Both the position numbers and the translations under genes were made by a program. The notes beneath the pieces were generated by a model. The model did no database searches and was not told the origin of the DNA. It was given only the letters and a program-made list of their open reading frames with translations. Below are positions 11,454 to 20,929 of a stretch of DNA of 64,000 nt, piece after piece; the first letter of the stretch is position 1, and the number at the start of each line of letters is the position of its first letter. The DNA lies in assembly GCA_963210315.1 (NCBI GenBank), contig OY723247.1, positions 2,232,001-2,296,000 of the forward strand, in the 5' to 3' direction. The stretch comes from Rhynchopus euleeides. Taxonomy: Eukaryota; Euglenozoa; Diplonemea; Diplonemida; Diplonemidae.

Positions 11454-12304
11454 GATTCGTGCGTACGGTCTTTTGTATGATATCTTCTGGCGAAAGGCGC
11501 TGCACCGCCTCCTCCGACGACAGAGGTACACGTGAATCTTTTTATATTAGTGTAGACACACGTCGAGCACTTGCTCTTGATGTGATCTCCACTGTACACG
11601 CGAATGTGTCTACCTTGCGTGCTATGTATTTGCACAATGTCGGATGATTTGGAGCGTGCCACAGGCAGCTCCACCCAAATGAACAGGGCATGTGTCGTTG
11701 CGTCAATCCGGTCTGGATTGCCCGTCCGCCTGGACCACACCGGCACTGCTGCATGTCTCCCGCTCTTTGGTTTCTTGTCGTTGTCAGAAGAGACACGTGC
11801 ATCACACACCACTCTCCCAGACCGTGGCCCAACCCACCCTCCAGGTCGCCACACCCAAGCAGCCGAAGGTGCCAGGCCTGCTGCGAGGTGAGGGGTTGTT
11901 CTGCAGAACAGGGTTGGGCTTGCGGCGAGAGGGTGGGCAGCGTGGCATTGCTTTGCAGGGGCTGGGCCAGGGTGGATATCCCAGCTTCGAGCAGAGCCCC
12001 GCGGTATTCTGTGCACTCCTCCAATCCGCCTCCCATCCATCCTCCAAGACGCCTCCCTGCCCACCCCCTCCCAACCCTCATCCTGTGATTGTTCTATTGC
12101 TCTGTCAATGTCACACACACCATGTTGCCCTCCGTCAAGACCCAGCAAGCTTGTAACAGCCCGCAGCCCTGCTTGTGGGCTTGGGGGTTGTAGAGCGCTC
12201 CGAGACACTTGGGGCTTGATTTTCAGACGATTTTCCGCCACTACCAGCCCTGGCGGGCTTGTTTTGTTTTCTACACCACCACCACTACCACCACCAGCCC
12301 ACCT

Positions 12305-12355
12305 CTGCAGGTTATATATACACCCAGGCACAGGCAAGCCACCCAACCTGCGGGG
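12305..12355 (+). promoter_or_regulatory. Conserved leader upstream of metalloprotease copy 3
   Basis: CTGCAGGTTATATATACACCCAGGC lies about 50 bases before the ATG, as in copies 4 and 5. It is either a TATA-like element or an acceptor site followed by a short 5' UTR. Confidence 0.4.
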
Positions 12356-13993
12356 ATGTTGCGCTATGCAGTGCTCCTGCTTGCAGGGGGTGTGCTGGCA
12401 CAGCAGCACCACGGGACCACGACGGATGCCGAGTTTGCGCGGTTCCAGAGCGGTGGGCAGGGCCGTGTGACAACCGAATCGGGTGCCGCCTTCACCTACC
12501 GTGTCCTGTCGCGCGTGCGCGACGGGGACCTGGAGACGGTGGAGGCACACGCAGCTGCTGCCGGTGACGGTGGGGGTGCGGACGAACCGGGCTTCGCCAA
12601 CCTGCTGGTGACGCTGGACCACAGCGACAGGGCTGTCGAGGCGGTCCTCACCACGGCAGACGGCAGGTCCTTCCAGCTGGGGCGTGCGGCACCCCCAGCA
12701 GAGCACTACGTCTGGGGGGCCGTTCCTGAGGGTGAGGGGGACGCAGACGAGGCGGACGAACAGGCTGAGGAGGCTGATGCACGCGAGGCAGATGTGCTGG
12801 CAGTGCCTGGGGGCGAGAAGGACAGCAACGGGCAGTACGTCGTCGATGTGTTTGTCGGGTTCTCCGACGCAGCAGCGAAGCATGTCGGGAACATCCGTGC
12901 CAACGCGCAGTCGTTAATCAGCTGGACCAACATGGCGCTGCGCAACAGCAAGGTGACGAACGGGCGCCTGCGTCTGGTGGGTGTGGCGACACACCCTGAG
13001 AACCCTGGGCTGAGGTTCGCGATTGGGCAGCATGCGCAGTGGTGGAAAAAGGAGATTGCTAGCTCCGGTGCGGACATCTCCTTTGCGGCACAGATGCCCA
13101 ACAAAGACAATCTAGGCCTTGGGCAAGTTGGGGGCAAGCGTGCGGCCGTACGCGTTGGGGTGAACCCGAGGGCCTTTGCACACGAGGCGGGGCACCTGAG
13201 TGGGGCTCTTCACTGCGTCAAGAAGTCGAAGGGGAAGCACTCGCGCTACGGCATCCCCGGCACCCTCATGTGCTCCTCGAAACAGCCCATCTTCTCCAAC
13301 CCTGACGTGCGGTTCGGGGGCAAGGTGGTGGGTATCCGCGGGAAGGCTGACGTGGCGAAGGGCTGGCGCGACATCTTCCCGAGGATGTCGGGGTACACAC
13401 GCCACACAGTTCCCTTCGGTGTGTCTCCTGCTCCTGTCCCGCAGCGGACGCCTCAGCCGAGGCCGCAGCCGACTCGGCAGCCGGCGCCTCTGCGGACTCC
13501 GCAGCCGAGGCCTCAGCCGCAGCCTACTCGGCAGCCGACGCCTCTGCGGACTCCGCAGCCGCGTCCCACCCCGCCGACACCCGCCCCGGAGAAGAGCGGC
13601 AAGCTGGTGGATGGGGGTGTGTACCGTGTGTTCCTGTTCAGGTCGCGGCTGTTGCAGCTGGCGAACGGCAGGTTGCGCCTGTCCCGACCGTCGGGGGGGC
13701 GGAACCAGCAGTGGCGCCTGCAGGCCAGGGACGGCGGCTATGCCCTCGTCAACATGCAGTCGCAGCGGTGTCTTGCTGTGAAGGGTGCCTCTCACGCTGA
13801 CGGGGCGGCACTGGTTCCGTCGCGCTGCGGTGCTCTGAAGTCTGACGTGTTTGTGCCGGTGCCTGCACCCGGAGGGCGCTACATGCTGCGCGCATCGCAC
13901 AGCGGCAAGTGTCTCCTGGGGACGAGGGGCGGCCTGAAGCAGGTGCGCTGCTCTACAAGGCGGAGGTGGCAGCGCTTCCTCTTCACGGAATGA
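12356..13993 (+). CDS. Secreted metzincin-type metalloprotease with ricin-type lectin domain, copy 3
   Basis: The product has 545 residues. The signal peptide and propeptide are almost identical to copy 1, with a small deletion in the acidic segment (ADVLAVPGG instead of ADVLARAVVPGG). The zinc motif HEAGHLSGALH and the GTLMCS Met-turn are intact. The linker differs from copies 1 and 2: it is built from RTPQPRPQPTRQP units with Arg and Gln among the prolines, followed by PTPPTPAPEKSGK. The ricin-type domain follows with the same NQQWRLQARDGGYALVN signature. The 5' half therefore resembles copy 1 and the 3' half resembles copies 4 and 5, a mosaic that suggests gene conversion or unequal crossing over. 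The final residues (RRRWQRFLFTE) differ from the other copies. Confidence 0.85.
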   Translation: MLRYAVLLLAGGVLAQQHHGTTTDAEFARFQSGGQGRVTTESGAAFTYRVLSRVRDGDLETVEAHAAAAGDGGGADEPGFANLLVTLDHSDRAVEAVLTTADGRSFQLGRAAPPAEHYVWGAVPEGEGDADEADEQAEEADAREADVLAVPGGEKDSNGQYVVDVFVGFSDAAAKHVGNIRANAQSLISWTNMALRNSKVTNGRLRLVGVATHPENPGLRFAIGQHAQWWKKEIASSGADISFAAQMPNKDNLGLGQVGGKRAAVRVGVNPRAFAHEAGHLSGALHCVKKSKGKHSRYGIPGTLMCSSKQPIFSNPDVRFGGKVVGIRGKADVAKGWRDIFPRMSGYTRHTVPFGVSPAPVPQRTPQPRPQPTRQPAPLRTPQPRPQPQPTRQPTPLRTPQPRPTPPTPAPEKSGKLVDGGVYRVFLFRSRLLQLANGRLRLSRPSGGRNQQWRLQARDGGYALVNMQSQRCLAVKGASHADGAALVPSRCGALKSDVFVPVPAPGGRYMLRASHSGKCLLGTRGGLKQVRCSTRRRWQRFLFTE

Positions 13994-14254
13994 ACACCGC
14001 TGCCCTTCCGGAGGTCACGTACCATGATTCCTGTCGTGTGACAGGGGCGGGGTTGGTTTCGCCGCACTCTGCTGGGAAATGGTATTGCTGACTATTTTGT
14101 TACTGGGAGGGTGGTGTTGCTGGCCTGCCCAGAGCCACAGGTGTGTGTTTCCAGAACATGGAAAGACCCTCGCATCTGGGTGTAGCTGTCTGCAACCCTC
14201 CACCCCACACCCCCGCACTCTATTTCTTCTTTTTGCACTTTGCGCTGCTGCCTC

Positions 14255-14384
14255 GTCGATCCTTCGAGACGGAACGACTCTAATGTTGAAGACAACAGAC
14301 ATGCCAGCACCTTTCACGACAAGAACAATTGAGTTTTGTGGAAAGTGAACCCGACCTGCCTCCCACCGGTCTCGAAGGGTTAAC
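14255..14384. repeat. Conserved hairpin element in array spacer, copy 3
   Basis: Arms GTCGATCCTTCGAGACGG and CCGGTCTCGAAGGGTTAAC, with the AAGAACAATTGAG loop block corresponding to that at 8697. Confidence 0.55.
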
Positions 14385-15117
14385 ACTCGGCAGTGCGCAG
14401 AGGCTGTGCACCCACCAACGCACATTATCCCGCGCCACCTTCTTTCATCCTGCATCCCTCCTGTCCTCTTGTCCTTCTGGCCTGATGTGGCACCCCACAA
14501 GGCCCGTGCCTCTGGGGTCTGTGCCTCACTCTTTGGTGTCCCCAGACATATGACGTGGTGTGAAGGCAGGGCCACCGGTTCTGTTTGATTGCCACGCTTG
14601 CATTCGGGGTGCCAGCCGTTCTTCGGCGATTTCCAGATTTCCCCCATCATGTGTACATTTTTTTTGCACCACTTACGAGCGACGAAGCGGAGCGAAGTAG
14701 CGGAGCAAAGAAGAAGGAAACTGTACGACTGAAGCTTTCTAATGATCACCTTCCGTGTCACTTCACAGGGGCTTACACAGCCTTTGACACGGGAGTGTGC
14801 GCTCAGCGAGAAGGAGCCCCGATCTGCCTTTTTTTTGCAGTTGCTGGGCAGGGTGTTTGTCTTAACATAGCGAAGCCCCTCCGAGAAGTCCCTCCCCCTG
14901 CCCCTAATATGCGCCTTTTTTTTTGCATCCCAAACCAGTCCCCAGCCCCCAGACCCGATATTTAGGGGAAGCCCTGGTGCCAAGAAAGCTAGCGGGGAGG
15001 GGGGGGCAGGGCTTTGGGCAACATCAACACACCTCCACAGCAAGCTGCGGTGGGTTGCTGCTTGTCCTCAAGCACGAACAACTTCTTCTCCGTCATCTCT
15101 TTCATAAACACTTCTCT

Positions 15118-15395
15118 GCCCGAGTTGAGGTGCCTAGGCTCAGAAATGGCAACTGTTGCGTTTGGGTGTTCGTAGCTGTGTACACTGTAATTCACAGCGT
15201 ATACCATCAGCCCGAATCAGTTTGAATACAGGACTCAGTACAAACTCAAGGTAGTTGGCTGCATGACGAACACTAATGCAGAAACGAAACGCACCTTGTG
15301 TGTGTACTGAGTCAAGGCATCACTTGAGTTTATGCACTGCCTTGACTCAGGGATAAAGCTTAAAACTCAAAGGCAAGGCAGCTTGACTCGGCCCG
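15118..15395. repeat. MITE-like inverted-repeat element, copy B
   Basis: The ends GCCCGAGTTGAGGTGCCTAG and GGCAGCTTGACTCGGCCCGA are imperfect inverted repeats. The sequence is alignable with the element at 11189-11453 over most of its length but clearly diverged. Confidence 0.5.
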
Positions 15396-16054
15396 AGTAG
15401 TACGTACGCTCTTTTGCATGATATCCTCTGGGGAAAGGCACTGCACCGCCTCCGACAACTAGGTACACTCGAATGCGTCTACCTTGCGTGCTATGTATTT
15501 GCGCAATGTCGGATGATTTGGTGCGTGCCAAAGCCAGGAAATAAGAGTCATGTCTCAGCGGCAATCCGGCTGCCTGCATTGCACGTCCGTCTAGCTCCAC
15601 ACCGGCGCTGATGTAGGTCACCTGCCGCTCTTTGGTTTCTTTGCCTTGCTGTGCTGCCCCAGGGCTCCACAGTGACGGCCTTTCCTTTGCGTGTCAGTGT
15701 CAGGAGAGACGCATGCACTGCACACCACGCTCCCAGACCGTGGCCCAACTCACCCCTCCTCGTCGCCACACCCAAGCAGGCGAAGGTGGTGCCAGGGCCT
15801 GCTGCGAGGTGAGGGGGGTGGGGAGGGTTGTTCTCCCTGAATAGGGGTTGGGCTTGCGGCGGAGAGAGGGTGGGCAGCGTGGCCTTGCTTTGCAGGGGTT
15901 GCGGCCAGGTGTGGGTCGCAGCTTCGAGCAGAGCCCCGCGGTGTCGTGCGCACTCCCCCAATACACCTGCCCGCCCACCCCCACCCAACTCTCATCCTGC
16001 GATTGCGCTCTTGCTGTCACAACACAAACCGTGCAGGAGCCCACCTCACCTCTG

Positions 16055-16097
16055 CAGGTTATATATACCCCCAGGCAGAGCCACCCAACCTGCGGGG
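16055..16097 (+). promoter_or_regulatory. Conserved leader upstream of metalloprotease copy 4
   Basis: GCAGGTTATATATACCCCCAGGC precedes the ATG by about 40 bases, matching copies 3 and 5. Confidence 0.4.
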
Positions 16098-17762
16098 ATG
16101 TTGCGCTATGCAGTGCTCCTGCTTGCAGGGGGTGTGCTGGCACAGCACCACGGAACCACGACGGATGCCGAGTTTGCGCGGTTCCAGAGCGGTGGGCAGG
16201 GCCGTGTGACAACCGAATCGGGTGCCGCCTTCACCTACCGTGTCCTGTCGCGCGTGCGCGACGGGGACCTGGAGACGGTGGAGGCACACGCAGCTGCTGC
16301 CGGTGACGGTGGGGGTGCGGACGAACCGGGCTTCGCCAACCTGCTGGTGACGCTGGACCACAGCGACAGGGCTGTCGAGGCGGTCCTCACCACGGCAGAC
16401 GGCAGGTCCTTCCAGCTGGGGCGTGCGGCACCCCCAGCAGAGCACTACGTCTGGGGGGCCGTTCCTGAGGGTGAGGGGGACGCAGACGAGGCGGACGACC
16501 GGGCTGAGGAGGCTGATGCACGCGAGGCTGATGTGCTGGCAAGGGCAGTAGTGCCTGGGGGCGAGAAGGACAGCAACGGGCAGTACGTCGTCGATGTGTT
16601 TGTCGGGTTCTCCGACGCAGCAGCGAAGCGTGCCGGGAACATCCGTGCCAACGCGCAGTCGTTAATCAGCTGGACCAACATGGCGCTGCGCAACAGCAAG
16701 GTGACGAACGGGCGCCTGCGTCTGGTGGGTGTGGCGACACACCCTGAGAACCCTGGGCTGAGGTTCGCGATTGGGCAGCATGCGCAGTGGTGGAAAAAGG
16801 AGATTGCTAGCTCCGGTGCGGACATCTCCTTTGCGGCGCAGGTGTTCAACAACGATAAGCGTGTTCTAGGCCTTGGGCAAGTTGGGGGCAAGCGTGCGTC
16901 CGTCCTGGTCGGGTTGCACCCGAGGGCCTTTGCACACGAGGCGGGGCACTTGAGTGGGGCTAGTCACTGCTACAAAGAGGGGTTGAAGCACTCGCGCTAC
17001 GGCATCTCCGGCACCCTCATGTGCTACTCGAAACAGCCGATCTTCTCCAACCCTGACGTGCGGTTTGGCGGCAAGGTGGTGGGTATCCGCGGGAAGGCCG
17101 ACGTGGCGAAGGGCTGGCGCGACATCTTCCCGAGGATGTCGGGGTACACACGCCACACGGTTCCCTTCGGTGTGTCTCCTGCTCCTGTCCCGCAGCGGAC
17201 GCCTCAGCCGAGGCCGCAGCCGACTCGGCAGCCGGCGCCTCTGCGGACTCCGCAGCCGAGGCCTCGGCCGACGCCCCAGCCGAGGCCTCAGCCGCAGCCT
17301 ACTCGGCAGCCGACGCCTCTGCGGACTCCGCAGCCGCGTCCCACCCCGCCGACACCCGCCCCGGAGAAGAGCGGCAAGCTGGTGGATGGGGGTGTGTACC
17401 GTGTGTTGCTGTTCAGGTCGCGGCTGTTGCAGCTGGCGAACGGCAGGTTGCGCCTGTCCCGACCGTCGGGGGGGCGGAACCAGCAGTGGCGCCTGCAGGC
17501 CAGGGACGGCGGCTATGCCCTCGTCAACATGCAGTCGCAGCGGTGTCTTGCTGTGAAGGGTGCCTCTCACGCTGACGGGGCGGCACTGGTTCCGTCGCGC
17601 TGCGGTGCTCTGAAGTCTGACGTGTTTGTGCCGGTGCCTGCCCCCGGAGGGCGCTACATGCTGCGCGCATCGCACAGCGGCAAGTGTGTTGTGGCGGTTT
17701 GGGGCCGCTACCTGCAGCAGAGGCGCTGTGGGTGGGGGCAGCACTTCCGCTTCGTGGCCTGA
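16098..17762 (+). CDS. Secreted metzincin-type metalloprotease with ricin-type lectin domain, copy 4
   Basis: The product has 554 residues, the longest of the family. The signal peptide and propeptide match copy 1 except for loss of one Gln (LAQHHG). The segment just before the zinc helix differs strongly from copies 1-3 (VFNNDKRVLGLGQVGGKRA). The zinc motif is HEAGHLSGASH, followed by CYKEGLKHSRYG and the Met-turn GTLMCYS. The linker has an extra RPRPTPQPRPQPQ unit compared with copy 3, showing repeat expansion. The C-terminal ricin-type domain ends in VAVWGRYLQQRRCGWGQ, shared with copy 5. A secreted endopeptidase with carbohydrate-binding tail is the best reading. Confidence 0.85.
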   Translation: MLRYAVLLLAGGVLAQHHGTTTDAEFARFQSGGQGRVTTESGAAFTYRVLSRVRDGDLETVEAHAAAAGDGGGADEPGFANLLVTLDHSDRAVEAVLTTADGRSFQLGRAAPPAEHYVWGAVPEGEGDADEADDRAEEADAREADVLARAVVPGGEKDSNGQYVVDVFVGFSDAAAKRAGNIRANAQSLISWTNMALRNSKVTNGRLRLVGVATHPENPGLRFAIGQHAQWWKKEIASSGADISFAAQVFNNDKRVLGLGQVGGKRASVLVGLHPRAFAHEAGHLSGASHCYKEGLKHSRYGISGTLMCYSKQPIFSNPDVRFGGKVVGIRGKADVAKGWRDIFPRMSGYTRHTVPFGVSPAPVPQRTPQPRPQPTRQPAPLRTPQPRPRPTPQPRPQPQPTRQPTPLRTPQPRPTPPTPAPEKSGKLVDGGVYRVLLFRSRLLQLANGRLRLSRPSGGRNQQWRLQARDGGYALVNMQSQRCLAVKGASHADGAALVPSRCGALKSDVFVPVPAPGGRYMLRASHSGKCVVAVWGRYLQQRRCGWGQHFRFVA

Positions 17763-19296
17763 ACACCCCTGTCCTTGAGAGATGGGCTTGTGTGTGTTTC
17801 CACGTCGGAGCGAAGGTGCCGGACTCTGCCCTGTGTTGGCCGTGATCTCGTGTCAGGTTTGCAGCTTTCTCTCCTGGCAAATGATACTACTTACTATTTT
17901 GTTGCAAAGGGAAAGGGGTGCCCAGTGCCACAGGTGTTGGCGTTTTCCCAAAAAAGCGCGAAAGACCCTCTCGCATTTGGGCGCAGTTGTCTGCAACAAC
18001 CCCCTCTCCACCCGCCCATTCCACACTCCCACACCCCTCCACTCTATATGCCTCCCTTTGGTTTTTGCACTTTGCACCGTTGTCAACCCTTCGAGACCGA
18101 ACGACTCGCATGAGTCGAATCCAACAGAGCTACCAACAGTTTTCACGACAAGGACAATCGAATTTGTGGAAAGTGATACCCACCTCCCCACCCCACTCCC
18201 CCCCCCCCCACCGGTCTCGAAGGGTTGACACACGGCAGTGCGCAGAGGCTGTGCACCCACCAACGCACATCATCCCGCGCCACCTTCTTTCATCCTGCAT
18301 CCCTCCTGTCCTCTTGCCCTTCTGGCCTGATGTGGCACCCCACAAGGCCCGTGCCTCTGGGGTCTGTGCCTCGCTCTTTGGTGCCCCCAGACATATGACG
18401 TGGTGTGAAGGCAGGGCCACCGGTTCTGTTTGATTGCCACGCTTGCATTCGGGGTGCGCGCCGTTCTGATTGTTTCCCACAGCACAGGGACCCCCCTGTT
18501 GGTGCCAAGAAAAATAGCGGGGGGGTGGGGGAGGGCAGCGCTTTGAGCACCAGCGACAAGCCTCCACTCCCCATCAGGGGGCAGGCTGCGGTGCGTTGCT
18601 GCTTGTTTCCTCGGCTCTTGCACAAACAACGGCCTCCTGTCTCTTTCTCGGTCTCTCTCTTTTGTATGATATCTGGCGAAATGCACCGCGCCGCCTCCGA
18701 CGACGTGGTGCACGCGAATTGCGTGCTATGTATTTGCACAATGTCGGACGGACGATTTTGGAGCGTGCCAAAGCCAGCTCCACCCAAATGAACAGGTCAT
18801 GTCTCATTGCTGCAATCCGTCAGCCTGGCTTGCCCGTCCGCCTGGTTCCACAGCGGCAGTGCCACATTGAGGGTGTTCCCACAGTGGCGGATTTCTTTTG
18901 TTTGTATGTGTCAGGAGAGCCCCCTGCACTGCACACCACGCTCCCAGACCGTGGCCCAACTCACCCCTCCTCGTCGCCACACCCAAGCAGGCGAAGGTGG
19001 TGCCAGGGCCTGCTGCGAGGTGAGGGGGGTGGGGAGGGTTGTTCTCCCTGAATAGGGGTTGGGCTTGCGGCGGAGAGAGGGTGGGCAGCGTGGCCTTGCT
19101 TTGCAGGGGTTGCGGCCAGGTGTGGGTCGCAGCTTCGAGCAGAGCCGCGCGGTGTCGTGCGCACTCCCCCAGTACACCTCCCCGCCCACCCCCACCCAAC
19201 CCTCATCCTGCATCCTGCGATTGCTCTCTTGCTGTCACAACACAAACCGTTCAGGATCACCGCCACAACCACAACTACCAGCCCACCTCACCTCTG
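17763..19296. other. Array spacer between metalloprotease copies 4 and 5
   Basis: The start (ACACCCCTGTCCTTGAGAGATG) is shared with the spacer after copy 5 but not with earlier spacers, showing two spacer lineages. The common hairpin and the CAGACATATGACGTGGTGTG block are present; the 11189-type element is absent. Confidence 0.55.
18082..18229. repeat. Conserved hairpin element in array spacer, copy 4
   Basis: Arm GTCAACCCTTCGAGACCG pairs with CCGGTCTCGAAGGGTTGAC. A nested palindrome GACTCGCATGAGTC follows the left arm, and a C-run precedes the right arm. Confidence 0.65.
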
Positions 19297-19339
19297 CAGG
19301 TTATATATACCCCCAGGCAGAGCCACCCAACCTGCGGTG
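19297..19339 (+). promoter_or_regulatory. Conserved leader upstream of metalloprotease copy 5
   Basis: GCAGGTTATATATACCCCCAGGC precedes the ATG, as in copies 3 and 4. Confidence 0.4.
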
Positions 19340-20929
19340 ATGTTGCGCTATGCGGTGCTCCTGCTTGCAGGGGGTGTGCTGGCACAGCAGCACCACGGAA
19401 CCACGACGGATGCCGAGTTTGCGCGGTTCCAGAGCGGTGGGCAGGGCCGTGTGACAACCGAATCGGGTGCCGCCTTCACCTACCGTGTCCTGTCGCGCGT
19501 GCGCGACGGGGACCTGGAGACGGTGGAGGCACACGCAGCTGCTGCCGGTGACGGTGGGGGTGCGGACGAACCGGGCTTCGCCAACCTGCTGGTGACGCTG
19601 GACCACAGCGACAGGGCTGTCGAGGCGGTCCTCACCACGGCAGACGGCAGGTCCTTCCAGCTGGGGCGTGCGGCACCCCCAGCAGAGCACTACGTCTGGG
19701 GGGCCGTTCCTGAGGGTGAGGGGGACGCAGACGAGGCGGACGACCGGGCTGAGGAGGCTGATGCACGCGAGGCTGATGTGCTGGCAAGGGCAGTAGTGCC
19801 TGGGGGCGAGAAGGACAGCAACGGGCAGTACGTCGTCGATGTGTTTGTCGGGTTCTCCGACGCAGCAGCGAAGCGTGCCGGGAACATCCGTGCCAACGCG
19901 CAGTCGTTAATCAGCTGGACCAACATGGCGCTGCGCAACAGCAAGGTGACGAACGGGCGCCTGCGTCTGGTGGGTGTGGCGACACACCCTGAGAACCCTG
20001 GGCTGAGTGTCGCGATTGAGCAGCATGCGCAGTGGTGGAAAAAGGAGATTGCTAGCTCCGGTGCGGACATCTCCTTTGCGGCACAGGAAATCCACAACTA
20101 CAAGAACATGCTAGGCCTTGGGCAACTTAGGGGCAAGCGTGGGGCCCTACTGGTCGGGGTGCACCCGAGGGTCTTTGCACACGAGGCGGGGCACTTGAGT
20201 GGGGCTAGTCACTGCTACAAAGAGGGGTTGAAGCACTCGCGCTACGGCGTCCCCGGCACCATCATGTGCTACTCGAAACAGCCGATCTTCTCCAACCCTG
20301 ACGTGCGGTTTGGGGGCAAGGTGGTGGGTATCCGCGGGAAGGCCGACGTGGCGAAGGGCTGGCGCGACATCTTCCCGAGGATGTCGGGGTACACACGCCA
20401 CACGGTTCCCTTCGGTGTGTCTCCTGCTCCTGTTCCGCAGCGGACGCCTCAGCCGAGACCGCAGCCGACTCGGCAGCCGACGCCTCTGCGGACTCCGCAG
20501 CCGCGTCCCACCCCGCCGACACCGGCCCCGGAGGAGGGCGGCACGCTGGTGGCTGGGGGTGTGTACCGTGTGTTCCTGTTCAGGTCGCGGCTGTTGCAGC
20601 TGGCGAACGGCAGGTTGCGCCTGTCCAGACCGTCGGGGGGGCGGAACCAGCAGTGGCGCCTGCAGGCCAGGGACGGCGGCTATGCCCTCGTCAACATGCA
20701 GTCGCAGCAGTGCCTTGCTGTGAAGGGTGCCTCTCACGCTGACGGGGCGGCACTGGTTCCGTCGCGCTGCGGTGTTCTGAAGTCTGACGTGTTTGTGCCG
20801 GTGCCTGCACCCGGAGGGCGCTACATGCTGCGCGCATCGCACAGCGGCAAGTGTGTCGTGGCGGTTTGGGGCCGCTACCTGGAGCAGATGCGCTGTGGGT
20901 GGGGGCAGCACTTCCGCTTCATGGCCTGA
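19340..20929 (+). CDS. Secreted metzincin-type metalloprotease with ricin-type lectin domain, copy 5
   Basis: The product has 529 residues. Signal peptide and propeptide are near identical to copies 1 and 4. The segment before the active-site helix is again distinct (EIHNYKNMLGLGQLRGKRGAL), and FAIGQHAQW is changed to VAIEQHAQW. The zinc motif is HEAGHLSGASH and the Met-turn is GTIMCYS. The linker is the shortest of the RTPQPRP type. The ricin-type domain is intact and ends VAVWGRYLEQMRCGWGQ. The gene is open throughout and lies last in the array. Function is inferred from the metzincin and ricin-type signatures; the true substrate is unknown. Confidence 0.85.
   Translation: MLRYAVLLLAGGVLAQQHHGTTTDAEFARFQSGGQGRVTTESGAAFTYRVLSRVRDGDLETVEAHAAAAGDGGGADEPGFANLLVTLDHSDRAVEAVLTTADGRSFQLGRAAPPAEHYVWGAVPEGEGDADEADDRAEEADAREADVLARAVVPGGEKDSNGQYVVDVFVGFSDAAAKRAGNIRANAQSLISWTNMALRNSKVTNGRLRLVGVATHPENPGLSVAIEQHAQWWKKEIASSGADISFAAQEIHNYKNMLGLGQLRGKRGALLVGVHPRVFAHEAGHLSGASHCYKEGLKHSRYGVPGTIMCYSKQPIFSNPDVRFGGKVVGIRGKADVAKGWRDIFPRMSGYTRHTVPFGVSPAPVPQRTPQPRPQPTRQPTPLRTPQPRPTPPTPAPEEGGTLVAGGVYRVFLFRSRLLQLANGRLRLSRPSGGRNQQWRLQARDGGYALVNMQSQQCLAVKGASHADGAALVPSRCGVLKSDVFVPVPAPGGRYMLRASHSGKCVVAVWGRYLEQMRCGWGQHFRFMA

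Larger units (their letters stand above)
10394..12304. other. Array spacer between metalloprotease copies 2 and 3
   Basis: This is a longer form of the array spacer, with the common hairpin, the CAGACATATGACGTGGTGTG block near 10940 and the inverted-repeat insertion at 11189-11453. Upstream of copy 3 it carries the GGTTGGGCTTGCGG...GAGCAGAGCCCCGCGG block shared with copies 4 and 5. No independent gene is recognised. Confidence 0.55.
13994..16054. other. Array spacer between metalloprotease copies 3 and 4
   Basis: The spacer carries the common hairpin (14255-14384), the conserved CAGACATATGACGTGGTGTG block near 14544, a unique stretch about 14630-14990 with T-runs and an AGCGACGAAGCGGAGCGAAG motif, and inverted-repeat copy B. 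No gene is recognised. Confidence 0.55.

Noticed and set aside
13112..13900. Arg/Pro-rich minus-strand open frames across the protease linkers
   Set aside because: They are antisense shadows of the GC-rich protease and linker coding sequence and recur only because the gene is tandemly duplicated.
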